Counted from the stretch's first letter, positions 40,179 to 48,760 are shown. The stretch: DNA of 64,000 nt from Treponema sp. UBA1793 (GCA_002314445.1 DCFX01000063.1:4617-68616), one strand, 5' to 3'. Numbers and translations are program-made. Notes: generated by a model from the letters alone, not told the origin.

Positions 40179-41504
40179 TTACTTTGTAAGGTTCGGATAC
40201 AGTTCAAGCACAGCAGTATAGAAGTTGTTCCATGCCGTGTCTTCATCAACTTTACCATTATAGTAGTCAGCCATAGCTGCCTGCAGTTTTTCTGCCATAC
40301 CCTGATCATAAGGACTCATGTTGCTCTTATCAATTGACTTTGCAGAGTCAAGGAAAAGTGCAAGATGGTTCTGTCCGCCAAGGAATGCACTTGTATAGCT
40401 TCCCGTTGCGACTTCCTTCATAGCAACTTCATTGTTCGTGAAGTCACCGGTTTTGTTCGATATGGCAACCATTGTATCTTTGTCGCATGTCATAGTATAC
40501 ATGATGTCGTGGATGAGCTGAATGTTATCAGATCCAGCTGCACCGCATATCCAGGTCCCACCCCAGCTGAATCCCTGCGGGCCTTTGCAGAATGCCCAGT
40601 CACCGTAGCTTCCGTTTCCAACAGCATTCGGGCCGTCAGGATCGTCTTTTGTCCAGCCTGCAAGGCAGAAATCAATGAACCAGCCCGGTCCGAAGTAACC
40701 GAATACTTTTCCATTCTTTTTAGCACCGTTGCCGCTTTCTGCAGACCAGAGGTTAGCTTTGTTGTTGTATCCTTTATCTGTGTACATCTTAGTCTGATCG
40801 ACCCAGTGTTTGATTGACGGATCAACATTGATTTTATTTCCGACAACCCACGGTGATTTGATGTTGTCTGAGAAGACACGGAATGAATCATCAAATCCGG
40901 AAAGCATAAAATAGCCGTGATCCTTCATTTTTGCAGCTGCAGCGTCAAATTTGTCCCAGTCAGAAAGCATGCTCTGTACCTGTGCCGGATCATCAGTTCC
41001 AAGAACTTCTTTTGCAAATGAGCGGCGGTAAATGAATCCGCCCGGGCATGCCTGCCATGAAACACCTTTCAGTATTCCCTTGGAATCAGTCATGATATCT
41101 TTTGTGTATTTGTACTGATTTGCAAGGTCTGCATCGGTAAGCCCGATATCTTTCTTTACATCAAGAGTATACGGGGTATCAACATATTTAAGAGCGTAGT
41201 CGGCTTCAACGAGGAAGAGGTCAATCTTGTCGTCAGCAGCAGCATTTTCCTGCTGGAGAAGGGCTTCGTCAAGTTTATTTTGATAAGCGTTACCCTGATT
41301 CGGTGTCATAACCCAGTTTACTTTTACATCTGCGGGAACTTTTCCTGACGCTTCAAAGAAATCCTTGAAACGTGTCTGGAATTCTTCATTCCAGCAGTAG
41401 ATGTTTAGTACTTTGCCCTGAGCTTTTGCACCCTTCTTTGAGCAGCCAGTAAAAATACATGCCGATGCAGCGAGAACTGCAAGAGCCGTTAACATTTTTT
41501 TCAT
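40179..41504 (-). CDS. Lipoprotein substrate-binding protein of a carbohydrate ABC transporter
   Basis: 441 residues, family 1 extracellular solute-binding protein. Lipoprotein signal peptide MKKMLTALAVLAASACIFTGCSKKG with cysteine 21. Core features: VLNIYCWNEEFQTRFKDFF, a Trp- and Gly-rich ligand-binding region (VFGYFGPGWFIDFCLAGW; GFSWGGTWICGAAG). AGGAGG precedes ATG 41504. The many aromatic residues suit an oligosaccharide ligand, not identified. Preceded by a strong promoter with a double operator, followed by a stabilising stem-loop and the permeases. Confidence 0.93.
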   Translation of the reverse strand: MKKMLTALAVLAASACIFTGCSKKGAKAQGKVLNIYCWNEEFQTRFKDFFEASGKVPADVKVNWVMTPNQGNAYQNKLDEALLQQENAAADDKIDLFLVEADYALKYVDTPYTLDVKKDIGLTDADLANQYKYTKDIMTDSKGILKGVSWQACPGGFIYRRSFAKEVLGTDDPAQVQSMLSDWDKFDAAAAKMKDHGYFMLSGFDDSFRVFSDNIKSPWVVGNKINVDPSIKHWVDQTKMYTDKGYNNKANLWSAESGNGAKKNGKVFGYFGPGWFIDFCLAGWTKDDPDGPNAVGNGSYGDWAFCKGPQGFSWGGTWICGAAGSDNIQLIHDIMYTMTCDKDTMVAISNKTGDFTNNEVAMKEVATGSYTSAFLGGQNHLALFLDSAKSIDKSNMSPYDQGMAEKLQAAMADYYNGKVDEDTAWNNFYTAVLELYPNLTK

Positions 41505-41555
41505 ACAACTTACCTCCTGTTTGGTTCTGTATGAATAACCACAATTTAATTCCAT

Positions 41556-41588
41556 CTACAACGTTGTAGTTTAACTACAACGTTGTAG
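41556..41588. promoter_or_regulatory. Two identical palindromic operators of the ABC transporter operon
   Basis: CTACAACGTTGTAG at 41556-41569 and again at 41575-41588, separated by TTTAA; centres are 19 bp apart, about two helical turns, so two dimers can bind the same face. The central AACGTT with a CpG dyad is typical of LacI-family operators. They cover about +1 to +30 of the minus-strand promoter, a blocking position. No lacI-family gene is in the window. Confidence 0.85.
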
Positions 41589-41591
41589 ATT

Positions 41592-41619
41592 ATTATAAGT
41601 CATCCGTGCAATTTGTCAA
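41592..41619 (-). promoter_or_regulatory. Near-consensus promoter of the ABC transporter operon
   Basis: TTGACA (41619-41614), 16-bp spacer, TATAAT (41597-41592) on the minus strand. The predicted start falls at the edge of the first operator. Confidence 0.85.
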
Positions 41620-41643
41620 GTAAAAAATATGAAAACAACAGAC

Positions 41644-41672
41644 TTGTTATTTACCAGGTTTGTAGATATACT
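41644..41672 (+). promoter_or_regulatory. Promoter of rsmI, leaderless layout
   Basis: TTGTTA (41644-41649), 17-bp spacer, TATACT (41667-41672), then TATTTT and GTG 41679. Confidence 0.55.
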
Positions 41673-41678
41673 TATTTT

Positions 41679-42386
41679 GTGTCAACACTTTATATTGTAG
41701 GAACGCCGATTGGAAATTTAGGGGATATTACATTCCGCGCTGTGGAAACATTAAAGAATGCGGATGTAATTGCCTGTGAGGATACCCGGCATACGCTTGA
41801 ACTGCTGACACATTTTGAGATACGCAAGCCGCTTATCTCCTGCCGTGCGCAGAATGAAGAGAGCGCTGCAAGGAAGATAATTGGTCTGCTGAAAGGCGGG
41901 CAGACTGTTGCGTATGCAAGCGATGCCGGTACACCCGGCATAAGTGATCCCGGTGCAGTGCTTGCGGAGCTTGTACGGAAAGAGGGGTATCCTGTAGTTC
42001 CTGTTCCGGGGCCTTCAGCATTCGCAACGCTGGTGAGTGTTGCCGGTGCAGGCGGTAAAACGCTTGTTTTTGAAGGATTCCTGTCGCCGTCACCGGGAAA
42101 ACGCCGCAGACGGCTCAAGGAACTGATTGAAACCGGGTATGCATTTGTTTTGTATGAATCTCCGTTCAGGATCGTAAAGCTTCTGACGGATTTGGCCGAT
42201 ATAGATGGAGAGCGCCGTGTGGTGGTCGGAAGGGAATTGACAAAACTGCATGAGGAAATAGTTGACGGCTCTGCCGCGGATATTCGCGATGATTTTTCAG
42301 CAAGAGAGTCAATAAAGGGTGAATTTGCCGTTTTTGTTTCAGGTATAAAAAGGATTCAACTTTCTGATGAATCTACCGATAATTAA
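41679..42386 (+). CDS. rsmI: 16S rRNA (cytidine-1402-2'-O)-methyltransferase
   Basis: 235 residues from GTG 41679. The tetrapyrrole-methylase fold is clear: STLYIVGTPIGNLGDITFRAVETL, VIACEDTRHTLELL, VAYASDAGTPGISDPGAVL, VVPVPGPSAFATLVSVAG. It ends about 40 residues before the full-length E. coli enzyme, lacking the C-terminal helix-turn-helix tail, as many family members do. RsmI methylates C1402 in the decoding centre. The longer frame back to 41613 would run through the promoter and adds no conserved residues. Confidence 0.94.
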   Translation: MSTLYIVGTPIGNLGDITFRAVETLKNADVIACEDTRHTLELLTHFEIRKPLISCRAQNEESAARKIIGLLKGGQTVAYASDAGTPGISDPGAVLAELVRKEGYPVVPVPGPSAFATLVSVAGAGGKTLVFEGFLSPSPGKRRRRLKELIETGYAFVLYESPFRIVKLLTDLADIDGERRVVVGRELTKLHEEIVDGSAADIRDDFSARESIKGEFAVFVSGIKRIQLSDESTDN

Positions 42387-42407
42387 GGGGTAGAGGGGCA
42401 GGACGAA

Positions 42408-42695
42408 ATGATGATAGACAAAATAGGGGGAATTAATTCTCTCAACAACGTACAGAACACTCACCGCACTAATGGAACTGATAACGTAAGTGCAGGGACC
42501 GATTCTATCAACGTGTCTGAAGAAGCAAAAGAGATGGCTGAAGTTTATTATATGAAGCAGGTTGCAGCCAATACTCCGGACGTTCGTGCAGACCGTGTTG
42601 CAGAAATCAGAGAAAAGATAAAAGATCCGTCTTACCTGAACGATGCTGTAATCAATTCTACAGCAGACCGAATTATGACAAGTTTTGGGCTTTGA
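42408..42695 (+). CDS. flgM: Anti-sigma-28 factor FlgM
   Basis: 95 residues. The N-terminus is polar and unstructured-looking (DKIGGINSLNN..., THRTNGTDNV), followed by the conserved sigma-binding region: DSINVSEEAKEMAEVYYMKQ, PDVRADRVAEIREKIKDPSY, ADRIMTSFGL. FlgM holds sigma-28 inactive until the hook-basal body is complete. Start is ATG 42408 or the adjacent ATG 42411. A terminator follows 45 bases downstream. No other flagellar gene is adjacent. Confidence 0.88.
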   Translation: MMIDKIGGINSLNNVQNTHRTNGTDNVSAGTDSINVSEEAKEMAEVYYMKQVAANTPDVRADRVAEIREKIKDPSYLNDAVINSTADRIMTSFGL

Positions 42696-42740
42696 GCTAT
42701 AATACTACTATAGAGAGTATAGCGTTGTTTTTATGAACTA

Positions 42741-42771
42741 AAAGACGGAAGGTTATTCCGTCTTTTTTTTT
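42741..42771 (+). terminator. Terminator after flgM
   Basis: Ten-bp perfect stem AAAGACGGAA/TTCCGTCTTT (42741-42750 with 42756-42765), loop GGTTA, followed by further T to 42771. Confidence 0.92.
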
Positions 42772-42796
42772 ACCGGATATAAAAAAGAGATAAATA

Positions 42797-43945
42797 ATGG
42801 CAGATTTTATTTTTCGTATTTCACCAAACATCGTTCTTGGATCTTATACGGTAAGCCGGCTCGGGCAGTATGCCCGGGAATGGGGCTCCCGCTATATGGT
42901 TCTTATGGATCCCATCCTCAAAGAAGTGAACCTCGCAGACAAAGTGCTCCAGCCGCTTATAGACCGCAAGGTAAATTTTTTTGTATTCAACGAATTCGGT
43001 GAAGGTTCAGATACAAAAACGATAGACCGCGCGCTGACTCTCGCGAGGGAAGGCCATATCCACGGGATTATTGCGGCTGGCGGGGCTAAAGCGCTTAATA
43101 CAGGTTGTGTCGTTGCATCTTTGTATAATGAAAACCACGATTTGTACGATTTTGTCGACGGAGCTGTTCCGACAACGGCCGCTGTTCCTCTTATCTGCGT
43201 TCCTACAACAATACGGGAACCGTTTATTTACACATCGTCGACTCCGGTAATCGATTCCCGAAGTCATCAGATAAAACTTCTGAAAGGCCAGAACGGATTA
43301 TGCAGGCTTGCGCTTCTTGATCCGAACCTGACGCTGACACTGACAGAGAATCAGAATACGGCTATGTCACTGGAGACGCTGTGTCTTGCGTTTGAAGCTT
43401 ACCTGTCTCAGAAAGCAACGTTTTTCAGCGATATGCTTATTGAAAAAGCTGTGGAACTTATGGGATATGCGCTTGACGGTGCCCCGTCTCTTGAAATTAC
43501 AACTCCTGCAGAAATTCTAAAATCTCAGTCAGGCTGCATGGCGTCCCTTGGAGCTGCTGTCAGTTCGCCGGGAGTGGGAACGCTGCTTTCAATGTGCATC
43601 AATGCGAGATTCAAGATTTCGAGGTCGCTTATTGCTTCTATCCTTTTTCCGTATATTATTGAAGATACTGGTACATTTAAAACAGACCGTGTGGAAAAAT
43701 TTGCCCGTATTATGCGCGCTGTCCCCGATGATGTGAAAGGCGTTGATGCTGCCGGCGGATTTGCGGAAAGTATACGCCAGCGGCTTGCAAAGGCGAACCT
43801 GCCGACCCGCCTTAAAGACTTGTCTGTTTCAATAGAACAGCTTGCTCTTGCCGTAGAAGATGCAGGCCAGCTTGAATTTGTAAACTCGCTGCCCCGCAGT
43901 ATGACAACAGACGATTTGTTCGATCTTATCAAGCTTGCGTACTGA
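42797..43945 (+). CDS. Iron-alcohol-dehydrogenase-family protein lacking metal ligands
   Basis: 382 residues, full family length. The nucleotide-binding half is recognisable (FGEGSDTKTIDRALTLAREGHIHGIIAAGGAKALNTG; PLICVPTTIREPF), but the four metal positions are all changed: expected Asp and His of DALTHAIEAY align with E193 and L197, and the two His of HAxxH plus the His of PHG align with T262, M266 and R276. It therefore cannot bind iron or zinc in the usual way. It could still bind NAD(P) or act as a structural or regulatory protein. Start ATG 42797 has a weak AGAGA site. It is followed after three bases by an RNA methyltransferase gene. Confidence 0.78.
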   Translation: MADFIFRISPNIVLGSYTVSRLGQYAREWGSRYMVLMDPILKEVNLADKVLQPLIDRKVNFFVFNEFGEGSDTKTIDRALTLAREGHIHGIIAAGGAKALNTGCVVASLYNENHDLYDFVDGAVPTTAAVPLICVPTTIREPFIYTSSTPVIDSRSHQIKLLKGQNGLCRLALLDPNLTLTLTENQNTAMSLETLCLAFEAYLSQKATFFSDMLIEKAVELMGYALDGAPSLEITTPAEILKSQSGCMASLGAAVSSPGVGTLLSMCINARFKISRSLIASILFPYIIEDTGTFKTDRVEKFARIMRAVPDDVKGVDAAGGFAESIRQRLAKANLPTRLKDLSVSIEQLALAVEDAGQLEFVNSLPRSMTTDDLFDLIKLAY

Positions 43946-43948
43946 ATT

Positions 43949-44767
43949 ATGATAGATCCTGGAAAATTGTTTCAGCTTGAGAGCGGCCAGAAACGGCGCA
44001 AACTTGCCCTTACATTCGGCGCTCTTGAACGGGATATTGCAGGTATTGCAGAAAAAGGGGCGGAATATACCTTCCCGTCCATGACACGGAAAGAATACAC
44101 TAAAAAACTTGCGGAAATAGTTCTCACGGATACAGCGCTGCCTCCGGCTGCCGCAGACGAACTTCGTGCATTGGTGAAAACTGAACCGTTCGACGAACTG
44201 CGCGTATGCAACTGTGCGCGTAATCATCTGCTTAGGATTATCGGCACATTTCCTGCGGAGTGGGATCTTGTCATAGCGCCGCACGCGTCTCCTGCGGATG
44301 AAAACGGGATTGTGAGGAAGCGCTCCTTTTTTTCCGGTATGTGTGTGTATGCGGAAGATATACGCTCGCCGTTCAATATAGGTTCCATATTCAGGACTGC
44401 CGAGGCAATGGGAGCGGAAAAAGTATTTTTGTCTCCGTTTTGCGTAGATCCTGAACAGCCGCGTGCCGTGCGCAGCGGTATGGGCTGCATAGAGACGATG
44501 GGATTTGAACGGAAAAGGCTTGATGAACTGCCTGAAAGTCTGCCTGTTTTTGCGCTGGAAACAGGCGGTACCCCTGTACAGGATTTTATATTTCCCGAAA
44601 GGGGGATCTGTATTATAGGTTCCGAGGAACTCGGAGTGAGTCCTCAGGCTCTTGCACGGGCGGCATACGGACGCGTAACAATTCCGATGAGAGGATTAAA
44701 AGCGTCTCTTAACGTGGGTGTGGCGTTCGGTATCCTTATGCAGAAATGGATTGAATCGGTTTCGTAA
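43949..44767 (+). CDS. SpoU/TrmH-family RNA 2'-O-methyltransferase
   Basis: 272 residues. The C-terminal trefoil-knot SPOUT domain (about 125-272) has all three motifs: motif 1 SPFNIGSIFRTAEAMGAEKVFL, motif 2 ICIIGSEELGVSP, motif 3 IPMRGLKASLNVGVAFGILMQ. The N-terminal 120 residues are helical and do not look like the usual L30-like RNA-binding domain, so the substrate (tRNA or rRNA) cannot be stated. The gene starts three bases after the preceding stop and converges with the HDOD gene. Confidence 0.88.
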   Translation: MIDPGKLFQLESGQKRRKLALTFGALERDIAGIAEKGAEYTFPSMTRKEYTKKLAEIVLTDTALPPAAADELRALVKTEPFDELRVCNCARNHLLRIIGTFPAEWDLVIAPHASPADENGIVRKRSFFSGMCVYAEDIRSPFNIGSIFRTAEAMGAEKVFLSPFCVDPEQPRAVRSGMGCIETMGFERKRLDELPESLPVFALETGGTPVQDFIFPERGICIIGSEELGVSPQALARAAYGRVTIPMRGLKASLNVGVAFGILMQKWIESVS

Positions 44768-44770
44768 CCG

Positions 44771-46267
44771 CTAACGGCTGTTTTCCCTGTCGAATGCAGC
44801 CTGAAGCCTGTCGGAAATCTTTTTGAACTGTGATTCTGTGGAGATTTTGAACATGCTGAGCATCGCACTGTCAATCTGGTAAAAATCAACTTCTTTCTGC
44901 TGGTAGTGTGCCATGAGGTCGGAAAGGCATACGAGTGATGTCAGCTTCCGCATTTCCACGGGCGCATTTTCGGGATCATGATGATACCTGATGACGTTCG
45001 TTATTACATCGGGGAAATTCCATTTTTCTGCTACTTTTGCACCTATTTCTCCGTGATTTACACCGGAAATAAGCTTTTCAAACACTTCCTGAGATGCGCC
45101 TTTCATTTTGCAGATTGCCATGACTTTTTCAAGCAGATCAGGATGTGCAGTTTCAAATATGATTTTACCCATATCGTGAAGAAGGCCGCATATATACGCA
45201 TCATCTATGACTATACGATCCGAAGCACAGAGGTTGCGTGCCATGTTGTATGAATAGAACGCGACACGGTATGAATGCGTCCACAGCTCTTCCTTGCTGC
45301 CGGAGACATTCTTGAACGAATTTACCGAACCGATGCTGTACAGCAGGTTTTTTATTCCTCTGAGTCCGACAAGCTTGACTGCGTCGGCGATGCTTGCGCA
45401 TGGTGTTGCAAGCGCAAATGCCGCCGAATTGACAAGTTTGAGCAGTTCGCCGGTAAGCGTCACGTCGTTGCTTATCTGCATGGCTATATCAGACAACTTT
45501 GAATCAGGATCGTTGAGCAGTCTGTTGAGACGCGTGATGTTTTCGGGGAATCTCGGCAAATCATCAATAGTTTTGATGAATTCCGCAGAAATGATGGACA
45601 TTTCTTTCTGCGTTTCTTCACTCAGAGGGAGAATGATGCGTGTGATTGTTTCACCGTTTTCGCATAATGTCTGGAAATTTTCTTCAGCAAGCCCGATTTT
45701 TTCGAGCATGAGAATCATAATCACAAGGCCAAGTCCTGCGCCTTCCGTATCGTCCAGAATTTGTGTGAGAGCTTCTTCCACAGATGTGTACTGCTGCGCT
45801 CTTGCGAGTTTGTCGTGCATCCTCTTATATTCAAAGACGGTGAGCGCCGAATTGTTGCGGACTTCCACTTTGATTTTGTTGCTGCGCATCTGTAGCAGCA
45901 GTTTTACATACAGGCCTGCCTTTTTCTGGAGCTGCAGGTAATAGTTGATGTTGTTAAGCGTATCCTCTTTGAAAGTCTTCATTCCCAGGTTGTAGTCTTT
46001 CTCGTTTGTGATATCGAGACCTTTTTCTTTAAAATAGATACGCTTTGTATTTGCTTTTTTTGCATTAGTAATAAGTTCGTTGAGACAATAATTCAAATAT
46101 TGAATCATCTGGTCCTGATTAAGTTCCGAAAGAAATGCAGTAAGGACATCCCCCATGTAAATTTCCATTTCATGGGGCAATGTGTATGTTGTGATTGACA
46201 ACGGTATCCCAGAGCGAATTGCCATTTTAATTTTGTCCAGATCAACAGACATCTTTTTTTCAGTCAT
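44771..46267 (-). CDS. GHKL-ATPase-like plus HDOD-domain signalling protein
   Basis: 498 residues. Residues about 30-215 resemble a histidine-kinase-type ATP-binding domain: N box LNYCLNELITNAKKAN (58-73) and G box DDTEGAGLGLVIMILMLEKIG (172-192); no phosphoacceptor histidine domain precedes it. An HDOD domain follows (about 228-430: FPENITRLNRLLNDPDSKLSDIAMQISNDVTLTGELLKLVNSA and LLHDMGKIIFETAHPD, which retains the HD pair). HDOD proteins act in signalling and gene regulation without known catalysis. I choose ATG 46267 with GGAAG upstream rather than GTG 46273. The ATPase-HDOD order is unusual. Confidence 0.82.
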   Translation of the reverse strand: MTEKKMSVDLDKIKMAIRSGIPLSITTYTLPHEMEIYMGDVLTAFLSELNQDQMIQYLNYCLNELITNAKKANTKRIYFKEKGLDITNEKDYNLGMKTFKEDTLNNINYYLQLQKKAGLYVKLLLQMRSNKIKVEVRNNSALTVFEYKRMHDKLARAQQYTSVEEALTQILDDTEGAGLGLVIMILMLEKIGLAEENFQTLCENGETITRIILPLSEETQKEMSIISAEFIKTIDDLPRFPENITRLNRLLNDPDSKLSDIAMQISNDVTLTGELLKLVNSAAFALATPCASIADAVKLVGLRGIKNLLYSIGSVNSFKNVSGSKEELWTHSYRVAFYSYNMARNLCASDRIVIDDAYICGLLHDMGKIIFETAHPDLLEKVMAICKMKGASQEVFEKLISGVNHGEIGAKVAEKWNFPDVITNVIRYHHDPENAPVEMRKLTSLVCLSDLMAHYQQKEVDFYQIDSAMLSMFKISTESQFKKISDRLQAAFDRENSR

Positions 46268-46358
46268 ACACACTTCCGGTTACTTTATAAACTTTTTACC
46301 AATTAATAATATTCTAAGTATAACACATCTGCATAAGAAAATAAAGATACTATATTTG

Positions 46359-46387
46359 TTGATGATTTACTTTTTTTCAGGTACTAT
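46359..46387 (+). promoter_or_regulatory. Promoter of the 344-aa membrane protein gene, leaderless layout
   Basis: TTGATG (46359-46364), 17-bp spacer, TACTAT (46382-46387), then ATGGC and ATG 46393. Transcription would start at or within the start codon region. Confidence 0.45.
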
Positions 46388-46392
46388 ATGGC

Positions 46393-47427
46393 ATGTCGTA
46401 TTCTGTTTTAGGTGAAATGCTGGTTGCATTTCTGCTGATTGTAAACAGCAGCAGGATTTTTTTTCTGAGATATGAGCGGATTGATACGCTTGCAGTCCTT
46501 TCTCCTGTTGCACTTTTTATTATACTGCTTCAGATTATTGCATGGAATGCAGATGTTATTTCGGTATTGCTGTTGGTAATCTCCATTATCTCTCTTTTCA
46601 CCAATATGCACGCACTTGTACGTTCTGCATCAAGATTATATGTGGATCATTACAGTCCTGTATTTATTATTTTTTCTGTAATCATTTTTGCCGGTTCTTT
46701 ATTTATGACATTCATTCTCGTAAAATATTCACCGGTCAGTATAAAGGCGTCTGATTTTAACGTTATTGAAACTAAAATCCGGTTTAAGGGATCTTTCGCA
46801 GGCGGATTTACGGAAGCCGGATATACTGACGGCACTGACGCGGAATTGTATGTATACGAGCCGGCCAACGGGAAAAGTGCTCATGAAATTGTGCTTGTAG
46901 GCTGCGATAAACGGGGCGATACGGAAAGTTACCGCCCGTACATGATTCTTCTTGCAAATGAAGGCTATACGGTTGCTGCATGCGATTTCAGCGCACAGGA
47001 CGGAAAGTGGTTCAATACGATTGCAGACTGGCATATAATACGGCGTCTTGCGATGTGCATATCGTACCTGAAGGATAAGGATCAGTTTGAACGGCAGAAA
47101 GATTTTTACACTTTCGGCATGATCCGCGAATATACGGCGATGGAAAATATTGTATCCGCCAAATTCGGCAGCAGGCAGTTTTTTCTTGTGAGCGACAGAA
47201 TGTCCGGGACAGCTGCCGGAGATGTGATGAGAGAGTCCGGCGGAAAAGTGAAGGGAATCTTCGCGCTTGACAGCATTGCGGAATATAAAACCCCGGGATT
47301 CGGCTGTATTGAACAGACTGATCCGCTGCTTGCCTCATTCTTTGGATATACACGTGATAAAACATTATTTATTCCGCGGTATCTTGTTTTAAAGACAGTG
47401 AATGTGGTGAAGGGAGGTAAGAAATGA
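46393..47427 (+). CDS. Membrane protein with possible alpha/beta-hydrolase-like domain
   Basis: 344 residues. Three or four membrane helices in the first 115 residues (MLVAFLLIVNSSRIFF; LSPVALFIILLQIIAW; VFIIFSVIIFAGSLFMTFILV). The remainder lies outside the membrane and has an alpha/beta rhythm: AHEIVLVGCDKRGDTESYRPYMILLANEGYTVAACDFSAQDGKW, KVKGIFALDSIAEYKTPGF. It resembles an alpha/beta hydrolase, but the GxSxG nucleophile motif is not evident, so activity is doubtful. Its stop overlaps the start of the Nif3 gene by four bases. Confidence 0.65.
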   Translation: MSYSVLGEMLVAFLLIVNSSRIFFLRYERIDTLAVLSPVALFIILLQIIAWNADVISVLLLVISIISLFTNMHALVRSASRLYVDHYSPVFIIFSVIIFAGSLFMTFILVKYSPVSIKASDFNVIETKIRFKGSFAGGFTEAGYTDGTDAELYVYEPANGKSAHEIVLVGCDKRGDTESYRPYMILLANEGYTVAACDFSAQDGKWFNTIADWHIIRRLAMCISYLKDKDQFERQKDFYTFGMIREYTAMENIVSAKFGSRQFFLVSDRMSGTAAGDVMRESGGKVKGIFALDSIAEYKTPGFGCIEQTDPLLASFFGYTRDKTLFIPRYLVLKTVNVVKGGKK

Positions 47428-48191
47428 CGCTTGCAGAACTCGATTCATATTTCAATTCATTTTTGCGACGGGAGGATTTTCCCGCAGATCCGTCCCGTAA
47501 CGGCATTCAGATTCAAAACAGCGCACCCGGCGAAAAAAAAATAACGAAAGTCGCATTTGCCGTAGATGCGTGCGAAGCAACAGCAGAAATTGCAGCAGCC
47601 AGAGGTGCTCAGGTACTGTTTGTTCATCACGGGCTTTTCTGGGGCGATTGCAGCGTAATTACCGGCGTGCAGTATAAAAGGATTTTCGCTTTTTTAAAAC
47701 ATGATACAGCACTGTGCGCATATCACATTCCGCTTGATGCGAACGCAAAGGTTGGAAACAATGCAGGTCTTGCGGAACGGATAGGATTGAAAAAAGTTGA
47801 GCCGTTCGGAGAGTGGCGCGGAATGCTGATAGGATTGAAAGGTGTGTTCAGAAATCCGGTGACCCTCGATGAACTTTTGTCGAGAGTACTGATTTCAGGA
47901 GAGAGGCCTTTGGCTGTATTTCCGTTCGGAAAGAAGGAAATACGTACAGCCGGCATTATTTCCGGAGGAGCAGGCGAGGATGTCGTTCAGGCTTCCGCTG
48001 CGGGGCTGGATGTATTTATAACGGGTGTTTTTGAGCATGAACAGTATCACTTTGCGGAAGAAGCAGGTATCAATGTAATTGCCGGCGGTCATTATCAGAC
48101 AGAGACAGTCGGTGTAAATCTTGTGCGTGCAAAACTTGAAAAGGAAAAGCATATCGAAACGACGTTTATCGATATCCCTACTGGTCTTTAA
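47424..48191 (+). CDS. Nif3-like dinuclear metal-centre protein
   Basis: 255 residues. NIF3/DUF34 family landmarks: FPADPSRNGIQIQN, AVDACEATAEIAAARGAQVLFVHHGLFWG with the paired metal-binding histidines, AYHIPLDANAKVGNNAGLAERIGL, and the C-terminal INVIAGGHYQTETVGV histidine and glutamate. The family forms hexameric toroids with a dinuclear site; its substrate is not settled (GTP cyclohydrolase I type 2 is one label). It is translationally coupled to the membrane protein upstream. Confidence 0.92.
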   Translation: MTLAELDSYFNSFLRREDFPADPSRNGIQIQNSAPGEKKITKVAFAVDACEATAEIAAARGAQVLFVHHGLFWGDCSVITGVQYKRIFAFLKHDTALCAYHIPLDANAKVGNNAGLAERIGLKKVEPFGEWRGMLIGLKGVFRNPVTLDELLSRVLISGERPLAVFPFGKKEIRTAGIISGGAGEDVVQASAAGLDVFITGVFEHEQYHFAEEAGINVIAGGHYQTETVGVNLVRAKLEKEKHIETTFIDIPTGL

Positions 48192-48215
48192 AAGGATGCG
48201 TTTTATCAGTATACT
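48187..48215 (+). promoter_or_regulatory. Promoter of lspA, leaderless layout
   Basis: TTTAAA (48187-48192), 17-bp spacer, TATACT (48210-48215), then 8 bases to ATG 48224. The -35 overlaps the stop codon of the Nif3 gene. Confidence 0.5.
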
Positions 48216-48223
48216 TTTACGAT

Positions 48224-48760
48224 ATGGAAAAGAATAAAAATCTTGCGGCAAAATTACTGCCGCTTCTGCTTACTGTACTGGTCATGCTTGCTGACCAGAT
48301 TACAAAATACATTGTTGTGAAGACAATTCCCCCGTTTACAATCGGGAAATCGTTCTTCGGGAATCTGCTGCGGATTGTCCATGTTGCAAACACCGGCGTT
48401 GCATTCAGCGTAGGGGACAGCCTTCCTGATACAATCAGGCACTTTCTCTTTGCCATTATTCCGCTTGTCATAATAATTATTGTTTTTGTTATTTATTTCA
48501 GAAACGACAGTTTTACGCCGCTTCAGCGGTGGACTATCTGCGGGATTGCAGGCGGAGGCCTCGGAAATCTTCTTGACAGGTTCCTGCGTCCGGAAGGCGT
48601 TGTTGATTTTATTGACGTGAAATTTTTCGGTATTTTTGGATTTGACAGATGGCCTACATTTAACGTGGCCGATTCTTCAATAGTTGTTTGTGGGATAATT
48701 CTTATTATTTCATTTATTATTTCTATGGCACAGGACGAAAAGGCAAAAGGCGGTAAATGA
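48224..48760 (+). CDS. lspA: Lipoprotein signal peptidase (signal peptidase II)
   Basis: 178 residues with four membrane helices. It removes signal peptides from prolipoproteins after lipid attachment. The conserved boxes are visible: MLADQITKYIVV, NTGVAFSV, GGGLGNLLDR, VVDFIDVKF with catalytic aspartate 128, and WPTFNVADSSI with catalytic aspartate 150. This fits the several predicted lipoproteins of the window (27443, 40179, 56588). Its stop overlaps the next start (ATGATGA). Confidence 0.96.
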   Translation: MEKNKNLAAKLLPLLLTVLVMLADQITKYIVVKTIPPFTIGKSFFGNLLRIVHVANTGVAFSVGDSLPDTIRHFLFAIIPLVIIIIVFVIYFRNDSFTPLQRWTICGIAGGGLGNLLDRFLRPEGVVDFIDVKFFGIFGFDRWPTFNVADSSIVVCGIILIISFIISMAQDEKAKGGK

